A stretch of 64,000 nt of DNA from Natronoglycomyces albus (lineage in GTDB: Bacteria; Actinomycetota; Actinomycetes; Mycobacteriales; Micromonosporaceae). The translations under genes and the position numbers were made by a program. Shown piece after piece: positions 7,766 to 15,860 of this stretch. Under the pieces are notes generated by a model that worked only from the letters and a program-made list of their open reading frames with translations, had not been told where the DNA came from and ran no database searches. How positions within the stretch are numbered: position 1 is the stretch's first letter; the number at the start of each line of letters is the position of its first letter. The stretch lies in contig NZ_CP070496.1 of assembly GCF_016925535.1 (NCBI RefSeq), forward strand, positions 2,728,001-2,792,000, in the 5' to 3' direction.

Positions 7766-8431
7766 TTACTCCTCTTGAAGGTCGCGGAGGTGGGCCCGAC
7801 GTGATCGACAATCGCACACGTGCCGACCGTAGCCGACCGCTGGCAAGATGGCCTGGTCGACGATGTTGGCCAAGTCCTTTTCACTGGGCATGGTTCTCTG
7901 TTCGGTGACCATATTGATGACCAGGGCTTCCCCGATCTGCGTTACCACCGGGGTGATCAAGCCTGAATCAAAGTAGCCGTTGGCGGCGTAGTGTCGCAAC
8001 ACAGTTTGCGTAAAGGTCCCGCCCCGAGGTGTGAACACCCGCTCGGACAAGGCCTGCATGAGCCGAGCGTCACATCCGGGGTCATTGAAGATGGCACACA
8101 CCGCCCGCCCGCTACAGGTGTCCATCCACTCCACCAAAAGCCGCAGAGCTCTAATGAGGTCTCCCCGCAGGTCATCAGCTTGAGGGGAGGGCTTTTCCAC
8201 CGGATACAAGTTGAATAGGGCCTCCAGCAGCAAGTCGGTGGGGTCATTCCAACGCCGGTACAACGTGGTCCGAGCGGTGGCGGCGCGCTTGGCGATGCCC
8301 TCCATAGTCAGGCGGCCGAGCCCCACCTCAGCCACTTCCTCCAGTACGGCCTGGTGAATCGCGTCTATGAGTTCCTGACCGCGTCGCCGCGTCCGAACTT
8401 CTCCAGAATTTCCTTCATCGTGATCACCCAT
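7766..8431 (-). CDS. TetR-family regulator, co-transcribed with arfB and divergent from a DUF418 protein
   Basis: 221 residues. The N-terminal DNA-binding domain covers about 15-65, with LGRLTMEGIAKRAATARTTLYRRW as helix-turn-helix (split here: LGRLTMEGIAKRA, TARTTLYRRW). The C-terminal domain resembles the TetR_C type with a DPGCD stretch and is cysteine-rich near the end (HVCDCR). The ATG at 8431 is preceded by AAGGTGGGG; a GTG at 8446 is also possible. It is transcribed away from the DUF418 gene at 8515 and the 83-base gap holds nested inverted repeats, the standard layout for a TetR repressor controlling a divergent membrane protein. Sharing an operon with arfB is unusual and may mean nothing beyond proximity. 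Confidence 0.88.
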   Translation of the reverse strand: MGDHDEGNSGEVRTRRRGQELIDAIHQAVLEEVAEVGLGRLTMEGIAKRAATARTTLYRRWNDPTDLLLEALFNLYPVEKPSPQADDLRGDLIRALRLLVEWMDTCSGRAVCAIFNDPGCDARLMQALSERVFTPRGGTFTQTVLRHYAANGYFDSGLITPVVTQIGEALVINMVTEQRTMPSEKDLANIVDQAILPAVGYGRHVCDCRSRRAHLRDLQEE

Positions 8432-8448
8432 AGGCAAAACCCCCACCT

Positions 8449-8502
8449 TTTAGATACAAGACTGTATCGTAAACTCATTTACGCTACACAAACGTATCTA
8501 AA
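8449..8502. promoter_or_regulatory. Nested operator between TetR and DUF418 genes
   Basis: Two overlapping symmetries: TTTAGATAC (8449-8457) pairs perfectly with GTATCTAAA (8494-8502), and GATACA-AGAC-TGTATC forms a compact 16-base repeat at 8453-8468. The shared half-site is AGATAC. It lies between two divergent starts (8431 and 8515), so one bound TetR could control both. Confidence 0.6.
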
Positions 8503-8514
8503 CCAGGAGGCGTC

Positions 8515-9699
8515 ATGCCCGTAGCAACCCCCCAAAACACCCAACACCCACTCATCACCCACCAAAGATCCCTCGCCCCGGATGTAGCCCGCGGCTTTAT
8601 GCTGCTGTTCATCGCCTTGGCACACGCTCACCTGTTCGTGTGGGGGCAAGAATTCGGATTCCGGGGATACCCCAATGAAATGGGACTGATCGACCAAGTC
8701 GTCGCCGGTTTGCAGCTTCTCTTTGTCGACGGACGCGCCATGCCGATGTTCGCCGCCCTGTTCGGCTACGGACTCGTCCAGCTAACCACTAAGCAGCTCA
8801 ATTCCGGCATGGAATGGCCCCGCGTGCGTAAACTCCTGCGCCGCCGCAGCCTGTGGCTAGTGGTCTTCGGATTCTTCCACGCCCTGCTGTTGTTCGCCGG
8901 AGACATCATGGGAACCTATGGCCTCATAGGCCTCATATTCGCCGGATTCATCGTCCGCAAAGACAAGGCGCTCCTGTGGCTAGCCGCCATAACCGGGGTC
9001 GTGCACATCGCAATAGGATGGATACTGGGGCTGGCAATTTTCGCGGTCGACAATGAGGGAGCCATCTCCGAGAACGCGATGCTCTCCGAGACCTTCCGTA
9101 GCGGGGCCATCGAACGAGTGCTGATGTGGAGCATCGGAACCCCGCTGTTCCTGATGGCAATGGTACTTACCGCCTTCGCCCTCGGAGTGCTAGCCGCTCG
9201 AAGCCGCCTGCTGGACGAACCCGAACAAAACCGCCCCTTGTTGCGAAAGATCACCGTCGCAGGATTCGCCATCTCGCTAATAGGCGGAGCGCCCCTGATG
9301 CTCACTCAAGTCGGAGTCTGGGAAAACTCCGATGCGGTCGGAGGGGCGCTGTTCACGCTGCACAGCATCACCGGAATCGCTGGCGGCCTAGCTGCGGCGG
9401 CACTAGTGGGGCTGGTCGCCAGTCATGTGCGGGGCGAACCCGGGCCGATCACGCGAGCCCTGTCGGCGGTCGGCCAGCGCTCCATGACCTGCTACCTGTT
9501 GCAGTCGGTGGCGTGGACGGCGCTGTTCTACCCCTATGGTCTGGGTTTGGGAGAGCACTTGACACACGCGCAGGCTTCCGGAGTGGGCGTGTTGGTGTGG
9601 CTGACGACGGTCCTGATTGCCTCGCTTATGGCCAGGGCCAATAAGCGAGGCCCCGCCGAAGTTCTGCTGCGCCAGCTCACCTATGGACGCCAAAGGTAA
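8515..9699 (+). CDS. DUF418-family polytopic membrane protein (YeiB-like)
   Basis: 394 residues with about ten hydrophobic segments. The N-terminal block DVARGFMLLFIALAHAHLF and the C-terminal DUF418 region (GQRSMTCYLLQSVAW near 320, then YGLGLGEHL) identify the family. DUF418 proteins are thought to be inner-membrane transporters or acyltransferase-like; no function is firmly known. An AGGAGG four bases before the ATG decides the start. It is alone in its transcript, ends at the hairpin at 9727, and is probably repressed by the divergent TetR. Confidence 0.88.
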   Translation: MPVATPQNTQHPLITHQRSLAPDVARGFMLLFIALAHAHLFVWGQEFGFRGYPNEMGLIDQVVAGLQLLFVDGRAMPMFAALFGYGLVQLTTKQLNSGMEWPRVRKLLRRRSLWLVVFGFFHALLLFAGDIMGTYGLIGLIFAGFIVRKDKALLWLAAITGVVHIAIGWILGLAIFAVDNEGAISENAMLSETFRSGAIERVLMWSIGTPLFLMAMVLTAFALGVLAARSRLLDEPEQNRPLLRKITVAGFAISLIGGAPLMLTQVGVWENSDAVGGALFTLHSITGIAGGLAAAALVGLVASHVRGEPGPITRALSAVGQRSMTCYLLQSVAWTALFYPYGLGLGEHLTHAQASGVGVLVWLTTVLIASLMARANKRGPAEVLLRQLTYGRQR

Positions 9700-9726
9700 A
9701 TGACCACAGTTCCCTGAGCTCGAATC

Positions 9727-9754
9727 GTGGCCCCTGACCTGGAAGCGTTCCGGG
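9727..9754. terminator. Hairpin after the DUF418 gene
   Basis: GTGGCCCC (9727-9734) pairs with GGGGCCAC (9747-9754), with a short inner GGAA/TTCC pair. It starts 28 bases after the stop. No T-run follows, as is common in high-GC actinobacteria. Confidence 0.5.
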
Positions 9755-10095
9755 CGGGGGCCACTTGCCGCTGGAGAAAACCATGTAGATTCGGGCACTC
9801 CGGTTAGTTCAGTGATCAGCTACCCCGAGGTGCCAATTGACCAGGTGACGGTTGCCGACCGCCGGTAGACAGCGCGGCCATAGGCAGGGGCATCACCGAG
9901 GGATTCTCGGCATGTCACTCTGTCGTACGTAATACCGCGCTCAGGCTGGGTATCCGAAAATCATCCGCTAGCGCCTCCGACGGCGGGCGATCGGCGAAAT
10001 GTGAGGCCATACTTTCCACATCCAGTCGCGGGAAACATCCCGCTGACCGTTCGCTGGCGTTATTAGTGCCGGTGCGATTTGGGCCTGGGGTCGGC
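9755..10095. other. Geneless stretch between convergent genes
   Basis: About 340 bases between the DUF418 terminator and the end of the anti-sigma gene. No ORF with protein character and no strong hairpin seen. Confidence 0.4.
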
Positions 10096-10389
10096 CTAGA
10101 CTTCGTCGACCTGCTTTTCGGCGCAGAGGTTCGCCAGCTTGGTACGCAAGCGGTCCTTTACTTCCTGTGGCGCAGTCTCACCGGTGCAACAGCGGTGTAC
10201 CAACGTGCGCACTTCTTGCTCGATCCCGTACTCAGCTAGGCACGGCGAGCACTCTTCGAGGTGTTGCCGGATGGCCAAGCGCCGAACTTCGGAGCACTCC
10301 GCGTCCAGATACAGATAGACCTCTCCGATGACTTCGCTGCACTCGATTTCCGCTCGTGCTTCGGGTCGGTTCCCGGGCTGGAACGTCAC
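10096..10389 (-). CDS. rsrA: Zinc-binding anti-sigma factor of SigR (RsrA/RshA type)
   Basis: A 97-residue ZAS-type anti-sigma factor that holds SigR inactive until thiol oxidation ejects its zinc. The H-x3-C-x2-C signature is HLEECSPC (about residues 43-50); C17 upstream and the CC pair near 67-68 are further cysteines typical of the family. Its GTG start at 10389 lies just past the sigR stop (10391), with GGAGGC inside the end of sigR, so the pair is translationally coupled and made in matched amounts. Cytoplasmic, no membrane segment. By family, it also responds to mycothiol redox state. Confidence 0.92.
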   Translation of the reverse strand: MTFQPGNRPEARAEIECSEVIGEVYLYLDAECSEVRRLAIRQHLEECSPCLAEYGIEQEVRTLVHRCCTGETAPQEVKDRLRTKLANLCAEKQVDEV

Positions 10390-10390
10390 T

Positions 10391-11248
10391 TTATGCCTCC
10401 GATATCCCCGTCAAGCCACGCCCGGTGGCATAGGCGCTGAGAGTTTCCCGCAACTGCCGACGTCCACGGTGTAGACGCGACATGACGGTCCCAATCGGGG
10501 TGCCCATGATCCCGGCAATCTCCTTATAGGAAAAACCTTCGACATCGGCCAGATACACGGTCAGCCGGAATTCCTCGCCCAGCTGAGCCAACGCTGTTTT
10601 GACGTCGGAATCGGGCAGCCGGTCCATCGCCTCCATCTCAGCCGAACGCAGCCCTGAGGACGTGTGAGATTCGGCTTCGGCCAGCTGCCAGTCGGTGATC
10701 TCGTCAGTCGGCGACTGCGTGGGTTGCCGCTTCTTCTTGCGGTAGGAGTTGATGTAGGTGTTGGTCAGAATGCGGTACAGCCAAGCTTTCAGGTTCGTTC
10801 CCTGCCGGAACTGGTGAAACTTGGAGAATGCCTTGAGATAGGTCTCCTGCACCAGGTCTTCGGCGTCGGCTGGGTTGCGCGTCATGCGCAAGGCAGCTCC
10901 ATACAGCTGGTCGACCAGCGGCATGGCTTCCCGCTCGAAACGCTCCCGCTGTTCCTCGGCGGTTTCGCCGACCGGGTTCGTGTCGTCGGTGTCAGATGTA
11001 GAGGAAACGTTTGACTCCTGGGCCACCTTTTGCCTTCCCTTGGCTTTTGCGGGGGATGCGGATTTCATCAGATCCGCGCCCTCATGCTGTGAGCCTACGG
11101 GAGGCCGATGGCCTTCGGCATTGATTTGCGAGTGGATCTCGTCGTGGTAGGCACGACACTGGGCAACCCAGGCAGGGGTGTTCGTAGCGGGTGAATCAAG
11201 CAGCTTGGTGATTCCCCGGTCGTCGCATGGCTGGACGGCCATCATCAT
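10391..11248 (-). CDS. sigR: ECF sigma factor SigR/SigH (thiol-oxidative stress)
   Basis: Directs RNA polymerase to thiol-stress promoters (GGAAT / GTT). Sigma region 2 is [20 protein letters not shown] with [20 protein letters not shown]; region 4 is [20 protein letters not shown] then [14 protein letters not shown]. The conserved part begins only near [13 protein letters not shown] chose the ATG at 11248 because GGAG lies eight bases before it, giving about 285 residues with a 90-residue N-terminal extension; a shorter product from ATG 11068 ([11 protein letters not shown]) is possible. Streptomyces SigR also has a long stress-induced isoform, so both may be made. A SigR-type promoter stands upstream at 11328-11354. 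Followed directly by rsrA. Confidence 0.93.
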   Translation of the reverse strand: MMMAVQPCDDRGITKLLDSPATNTPAWVAQCRAYHDEIHSQINAEGHRPPVGSQHEGADLMKSASPAKAKGRQKVAQESNVSSTSDTDDTNPVGETAEEQRERFEREAMPLVDQLYGAALRMTRNPADAEDLVQETYLKAFSKFHQFRQGTNLKAWLYRILTNTYINSYRKKKRQPTQSPTDEITDWQLAEAESHTSSGLRSAEMEAMDRLPDSDVKTALAQLGEEFRLTVYLADVEGFSYKEIAGIMGTPIGTVMSRLHRGRRQLRETLSAYATGRGLTGISEA

Positions 11249-11327
11249 ATGGCGGACTCCGTTCAACGAGGTTCCACTCTCATCAGGCGCACGGCGATCG
11301 TCGCCTGTATGCGCCTATGCACCGTCC

Positions 11328-11354
11328 AACATCGGGTCTTCGGTATTCATTCCC
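11328..11354 (-). promoter_or_regulatory. SigR-type autoregulatory promoter of sigR
   Basis: Reading the minus strand, GGGAAT (11349-11354), exactly 18 bases, then GTT (11328-11330). This is the SigR/SigH consensus GGGAAT-N18-GTT as known from Streptomyces and mycobacteria. Start of transcription would be near 11321, about 70 bases before the chosen ATG. Confidence 0.8.
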
Positions 11355-11967
11355 CGCCGAGGTTGTGATCTAGATCCGCCTGGGTGGACCCAGAGTGTCT
11401 CGTTGCCGTTCCACCACAAATGTGAGCCTCACTTTCCTCTGCCGCAACGACAGGCACATTGCGTAACTAGTGAGGCCTCTGATCGTTAAGCCCAATGGAT
11501 CCGATTTCGGGTCTCCATCGCACAGGTCATTCCCTTCGGGGCTGTCGCTCGTCGACCGTTGACGATCGTGGCGTCTCAGTCGCGGTCGAACTCGGCTCTA
11601 CGAGCACAGGGCAGGTGCGACCTCCCAGTACCTGCCCCGGTCTAGCGGGATGACACCCCCGCTAGACCGGGGAGGCCTGTCTTTCGATCCAATCCGGATC
11701 TCGCAGCCGCCCCACTCGCATATGCCCCGCCGTTTGCGGGCCTCGATGGGCGCCGGGCCGCGTTCCTCGCTCCAGGCTCATCGAGCCAGGCTCCGCGAGT
11801 GCCGCGCGAAAGGCGCCTTAAAAAGACATTCTGGATGTGAACGCTAGGCCGATTGCTCTCGCGGCAGGCCCGACATCCATGCACTGAGCAGGTCCGATGC
11901 GCATCGAACAAGAACACGAGGGTGGAGCGGGCCCAGTGGGTCCGCTTCCTACTCCGTCGCTGGCCGC
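11355..11967. other. Geneless stretch of about 610 bases
   Basis: Between the sigR promoter and the whiB stop. Open frames here look like noise. It holds the 15-bp perfect hairpin at 11635-11672 and a weaker one at 11930-11949. I see no tRNA or known regulatory RNA. Confidence 0.4.
11635..11672. terminator. Perfect 15-bp hairpin, probable terminator
   Basis: CCCCGGTCTAGCGGG (11635-11649) pairs with CCCGCTAGACCGGGG (11658-11672) around an 8-base loop. No T-run on either side. It could end the whiB transcript about 300 bases past its stop, or belong to an RNA in the geneless stretch. Confidence 0.5.
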
Positions 11968-12495
11968 CTATGCTGCGGCCCCCGCCAGCTCGGAAGCGGC
12001 GGCAAAAACGTCAATGCTCTCGCTGCAGTGGCTCCGCGAACCTCGCGCAGACGCAGCGGTGCGATGGGTCGGGTTAGCGCAGTCACGGCCAGTCTGGGCC
12101 GAGCCACTGCTCAATTCTCTGACCGGTTCGCCGAGGTGACACAGGTCGACTTCTTCAACCTCGTCCCACCATTCGTCCCAGGCCATTTGCAGTACTCGAC
12201 GTTCGCTAGGCTCTGTACCGCCCCACACCCCGAAACGGGTCTTCGATTCCAAGGCCCGCACGAGACAGGCGGTCTTGACCGGGCAACCCTCGCAAACGGC
12301 AAGCTGTTCACAGGCTTTCGCGCGGGGCGGTGGGAACATAAAGTCAGGGTCGACCGACGCGCAATTGCCCTCGGGCAACCAATGCGCCTCGCTCATCCGG
12401 TAGCGCTTGGAAAGTTCACTGCGGAATTCGATCGCAGCTAGAAGCCGGGCATCATTGTGCGCGGCCGCTACCTCCTCAGGACGGATTCGCCGCAT
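11968..12495 (-). CDS. WhiB-family iron-sulfur transcription factor with long C-terminal tail
   Basis: A 175-residue Wbl protein. Four cysteines expected to hold a 4Fe-4S cluster are C45 (GNCAS) and C68, C71, C77 (VCEGCPVKTAC); C62 is an extra one. The GVWGGTE turn is at about 89-95, followed by a short basic stretch. Family members bind the primary sigma factor and act with it at promoters. The start at 12495 has a strong AAAGGAGGAA. After the usual end the protein runs on some 75 residues, first acidic and Trp-rich (WDEWWDEVEEVD), then low-complexity. I cannot place it in WhiB1-7; it is not an obvious WhiB1. Confidence 0.88.
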   Translation of the reverse strand: MRRIRPEEVAAAHNDARLLAAIEFRSELSKRYRMSEAHWLPEGNCASVDPDFMFPPPRAKACEQLAVCEGCPVKTACLVRALESKTRFGVWGGTEPSERRVLQMAWDEWWDEVEEVDLCHLGEPVRELSSGSAQTGRDCANPTHRTAASARGSRSHCSESIDVFAAASELAGAAA

Positions 12496-12678
12496 ACTTC
12501 CTCCTTTATTGCCATTACGCATAAAAAGAGTCGCGACGCGGACCGAAAATACTTCTTTCGAGTGTCGGTTACCCAACAGTTATATACATATAGCCAATGG
12601 GAGTGCGCCTGGCGTGGTAGGCAGCCGCCCAGGATGCGAACTCACAGCGCCTGCGCAGGTGACGGCAGGTGTTAGCAC

Positions 12679-13416
12679 CTACAGGCCGGGAAGAGTCGGT
12701 TCGGTGGGGTCGTCTTCCTCGAGGGCCTCGAGCAGTTCAGGGCCGTCATTGGTGACCCGACCCACTGCTTTGGAAACTCGCCGGGTCTCCAAAGTCAGCA
12801 CGTCCTCCAGGTCGGGACCTGCCAGCAGCTGTCGCGCGTCAGCCTCTTCAAGGCCCAACCAGGCCGCATAAGCGTCAGGGGGCAGGATCAGCGGCATGCG
12901 GTCATGAATCTCTTCGAGACCGCCAAAGGAATCACAGGTGAGAATCGTGAAACTCACTATCCGCTCCTCCCCCTTCCCCCAGGAATCCCAAAGACCAGCG
13001 AAAACAACTCCACCGGGGCGAGTGATGAAATACGGTTGCTTGCCACCCCCGGGCAATTTTTGCCACTCAAACCAACCATCGGCCGGGACCAAAGCGCGGC
13101 GGGTGGTGAACGGACGCCGATACGCCTTCGACGTTTGCACCGTCTCTGACCTGGCATTAAACATCCGAGAACCGATCGAAAGTTCCTTAGCCCACGGCGG
13201 AATAAGACCCCAGCGCGCCAAGTCAAGCTTTCGACTTCCCAGCTGGTTGGTCACACCGGCGCCAGCGGGTGCCGAGGTGCTCATCCGCACGATTGGCGCC
13301 TTCGTGGTCGGGGCGATGTTGTAGCGGGGTCCCCATGCGCCATCAGTTCCATCAAGCGCGTCAAACAGCGTCGCCAGATTCGTCGTCACCTTGGTATTGG
13401 CATACCGTCCACACAT
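12679..13416 (-). CDS. SOS response-associated peptidase / abasic-site DNA crosslinking protein (SRAP, HMCES-YedK)
   Basis: 245 residues. After removal of Met, Cys2 of MCGRYAN forms a thiazolidine with abasic sites in single-stranded DNA, protecting replication forks. Other family marks are RYNIAPTT, WGLIPPWAK, FNARSET (the catalytic Asn and Glu region), PADGWFEWQ and HDRMPLIL with the conserved His. The ATG at 13416 is fixed by the need for Cys at position 2; the open frame runs further to 14046 but that part is only the antisense of aroA. Divergent from aroA with a 49-base gap, the same arrangement I recall for Rv3226c/Rv3227. Confidence 0.93.
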   Translation of the reverse strand: MCGRYANTKVTTNLATLFDALDGTDGAWGPRYNIAPTTKAPIVRMSTSAPAGAGVTNQLGSRKLDLARWGLIPPWAKELSIGSRMFNARSETVQTSKAYRRPFTTRRALVPADGWFEWQKLPGGGKQPYFITRPGGVVFAGLWDSWGKGEERIVSFTILTCDSFGGLEEIHDRMPLILPPDAYAAWLGLEEADARQLLAGPDLEDVLTLETRRVSKAVGRVTNDGPELLEALEEDDPTEPTLPGL

Positions 13417-13465
13417 ACGCCACACCATAGCCGCCCTCACCGACAATGGGGCTAACCTGGAGAAC

Positions 13466-14761
13466 ATGACAGATACCGCTGCACCAGCCGAACAGGCGTG
13501 GACCGCGCCAACAGCCACACGGCCGCTGAACGCGCGGGTGCGCTTGCCCGGCTCGAAGTCGCAGATGGCACGGGCGCTGATATTGACCGCGACCGCGACC
13601 TCGCCGTCAACCATCGTCCGCCCACTGTATTCGCGCGACTCATTGCTCATGGTGGAGGCCATGCGTTCCCTGGGAGCGCGCATCGACACCACCAATGAGG
13701 ACCGGTGGACGGTAGAACCAGCCACGTTCGACGGTGATGTCGACATCGACTGTGGATTGTCCGGAACCGTCATGCGATTCGTTCCCCCCGTGGCGGCACT
13801 GGCCCACGGCCAGGTGCGTTTTGACGGCGACCCGCACGCTCGCAAACGGCCCAACTCCGGGGTGATCGCGGCGCTGCGCGCACTGGGCGTCACCGTCGAG
13901 GACGGAGGCGAAGCCGCCTTGCCGTTCACCGTTTTGGGCAAGGGCACGGTGCGCGGCGGGGAAGTGATCGTGGACGCCTCCCAGACCTCACAGCTGATTT
14001 CGGGGCTACTGCTCGCCGCTCCCCGCTTCGAACAGGGAATTGACATACGCCACGAAGGGCCGCCCGTTCCCTCGGCCCCCTACTTGCACATGGCCGCGCA
14101 CATGTTGCGCGAAGCTGGCGCGGAAGTGGAGATCTCGGCAAACCGCTGGCGGGTCTCACCGGCGCGGCTGCCCGGACGTGAATGGATCATTGAGCCCGAC
14201 TTGCAAAACGCCGCGCCATTCTTGGCTGCCCCACTCATAGCGGGTGGTTCGGTCACCGTCGAAGGCTGGCCGCAGACGACAACACAGCCCGGGGCGCTTC
14301 TACCCGATATTCTGGCCGATATGGGAGCCCAGGTCAGCCGCGACGAAGATGCTCTAACCGTCACCGGTGGCACCGAGATATCGGGCATTGACCTTGACTT
14401 GTCGCACGCCAGCGAACTAACTCCCACCCTCGCCGCGCTATGCGCCTTTGCCGATGGGCCATCCCATATTCAAGGCGTCGCGCATATTCGCGGACACGAG
14501 ACCGATCGTATCGCCGCGCTGGCTCGTGAGCTCTCCGGAGCCGGGAGCGAAGTGTTGGAAACCGACGATGGCCTGATCATCCACCCGCAACCACTGCGCG
14601 ATACCACTTTCCACACCTATGCCGACCATCGCATCGCCCATGCAGGTGCCCTCCTAGGGCTCGGAGTCGACGGTGTCGAGCTCACCGACGTGGCCTGTAC
14701 GTCCAAGACCATGCCAGAATTCGTCGCGGTTTGGGAAAGCATGATGGGAGCACGGCCCTGA
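13466..14761 (+). CDS. aroA: 3-phosphoshikimate 1-carboxyvinyltransferase (EPSP synthase)
   Basis: Sixth step of the shikimate pathway: joins phosphoenolpyruvate to shikimate-3-phosphate. 431 residues forming the two-domain EPSP synthase fold. Visible motifs: RVRLPGSKSQMARALIL (substrate-binding Lys and Ser near residue 25), DCGLSGTVMRF (PEP loop), a KRPNSG turn, ASQTSQLISGLLLAAP, HIRGHETDRIAALARELS and TYADHRIAHAGALLGL near the C-terminus. The ATG at 13466 has GGAG five bases upstream. Its last bases overlap the frame of rsgA, so the two are co-transcribed. Confidence 0.95.
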   Translation: MTDTAAPAEQAWTAPTATRPLNARVRLPGSKSQMARALILTATATSPSTIVRPLYSRDSLLMVEAMRSLGARIDTTNEDRWTVEPATFDGDVDIDCGLSGTVMRFVPPVAALAHGQVRFDGDPHARKRPNSGVIAALRALGVTVEDGGEAALPFTVLGKGTVRGGEVIVDASQTSQLISGLLLAAPRFEQGIDIRHEGPPVPSAPYLHMAAHMLREAGAEVEISANRWRVSPARLPGREWIIEPDLQNAAPFLAAPLIAGGSVTVEGWPQTTTQPGALLPDILADMGAQVSRDEDALTVTGGTEISGIDLDLSHASELTPTLAALCAFADGPSHIQGVAHIRGHETDRIAALARELSGAGSEVLETDDGLIIHPQPLRDTTFHTYADHRIAHAGALLGLGVDGVELTDVACTSKTMPEFVAVWESMMGARP

Positions 14762-15756
14762 GAACGCGGAAAGACTGGGACGAAGAAGATGTGCGGGTGC
14801 GCCCGGGCAAACGGTCACGCCCACGCACCAAAATCAGGCCCAAGCATGAGGACGCCGTCGACGGGTTTGTGATGGCGGTCGACCGGGGACGCTACACCTG
14901 CCGGGTCGAAGACCGAGACGTGACGGCGATGAGAGCCCGCGAACTGGGACGACGCGGCGTAGTCGTCGGCGACCACGTCAAACTAGTCGGCGATCTGACC
15001 GGCAAGAAGGACACACTAGCGCGCATCGTGAAGGTCCAACCGCGACGGGGCCAACTACGTCGCTATGCCGATGACGACGCGACATCCGCCGAACGCATCC
15101 TGGTTGCCAATGTGGACCAACTCGTGGTCGTCTCGTCACTAGTCGACCCGCCATTGCGGTATGGATTCATCGACCGCTGCCTCGTGGCGGCCCTAGACGC
15201 GGGCGTACAGCCGGTCCTGAGTCTGACCAAATGCGACCTCGACTCAGAGGGGGTGGCCGCGGTCGAGGCCTACTATGCCGACCTCAACCCCATCATTGTC
15301 ACCTCACGCCCCGAAGAGCCAGTCGACTCGGTTCGAGATGTCCTGCGCGACAAAGTCAGCGTCCTCATCGGCCACTCAGGAGTCGGAAAGTCCACACTAG
15401 TCAACCGGCTAGTCCCGGGAGCGGACCGGACCACAGCGGCCGTACGCACTATCGGTAAAGGTAGCCACACCTCCACCAGCGCCGTCGCCCTAGAACTGCC
15501 CGCAGGCGGCTGGGTTATCGACACGCCCGGAGTGCGATCGTTCGGGCTGGCCCACGTCACCGCTGACTCCCTCATCGAGGCATTCCCCGAACTCATGGAG
15601 GTCGCCGAGGATTGCCCCCGCGGCTGCGTCCACACCCTTGAGGTCGGCGAATGCGCCCTCGACGAGGACATTGGCCCCGACGACTCGCGACGGGGGCGAC
15701 TGGAGTCATATCGCAGGATGTTGGCATCGGTATCCGCCGCCGAAACCCGGTACTGA
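14731..15756 (+). CDS. rsgA: Ribosome small-subunit biogenesis GTPase RsgA
   Basis: Circularly permuted GTPase that checks late 30S assembly. OB-fold at about 40-100, then G motifs in permuted order: TKCD (G4), GHSGVGKSTLVNRL (G1), and DTPGVRSFGL (G3), followed by the zinc-binding region DCPRGCVHTLEVGECAL. Start uncertain: there is no ATG or GTG in front of the conserved RKDWDEEDVRVRPGK. The TTG at 14731 has no ribosome site, while a CTG at 14758 overlapping the aroA stop has GGGAG seven bases upstream; a GTG at 14791 would cut conserved residues. Translational coupling with aroA is likely either way. Confidence 0.92.
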   Translation: MGKHDGSTALRTRKDWDEEDVRVRPGKRSRPRTKIRPKHEDAVDGFVMAVDRGRYTCRVEDRDVTAMRARELGRRGVVVGDHVKLVGDLTGKKDTLARIVKVQPRRGQLRRYADDDATSAERILVANVDQLVVVSSLVDPPLRYGFIDRCLVAALDAGVQPVLSLTKCDLDSEGVAAVEAYYADLNPIIVTSRPEEPVDSVRDVLRDKVSVLIGHSGVGKSTLVNRLVPGADRTTAAVRTIGKGSHTSTSAVALELPAGGWVIDTPGVRSFGLAHVTADSLIEAFPELMEVAEDCPRGCVHTLEVGECALDEDIGPDDSRRGRLESYRRMLASVSAAETRY

Positions 15757-15860
15757 GTCGCACGCCCATACCTGCGACGTGGTGACGGGCTGTGAGGTCC
15801 AGCAGCCCAGGAAAACGCCATAGGTGCCGGTCGCTAACGACTCTGAGTAGGATCAACCTC

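Noticed and set aside
11642-11917. 91-codon minus-strand ORF between sigR and whiB
   Set aside because: Arg/Gly/Ala-rich with no motif, and it runs through the perfect hairpin; composition looks random.
12679-14046. A 455-codon minus-strand frame starting at 14046
   Set aside because: Only the last 245 codons (from 13416) are SRAP; the rest is the antisense of aroA.
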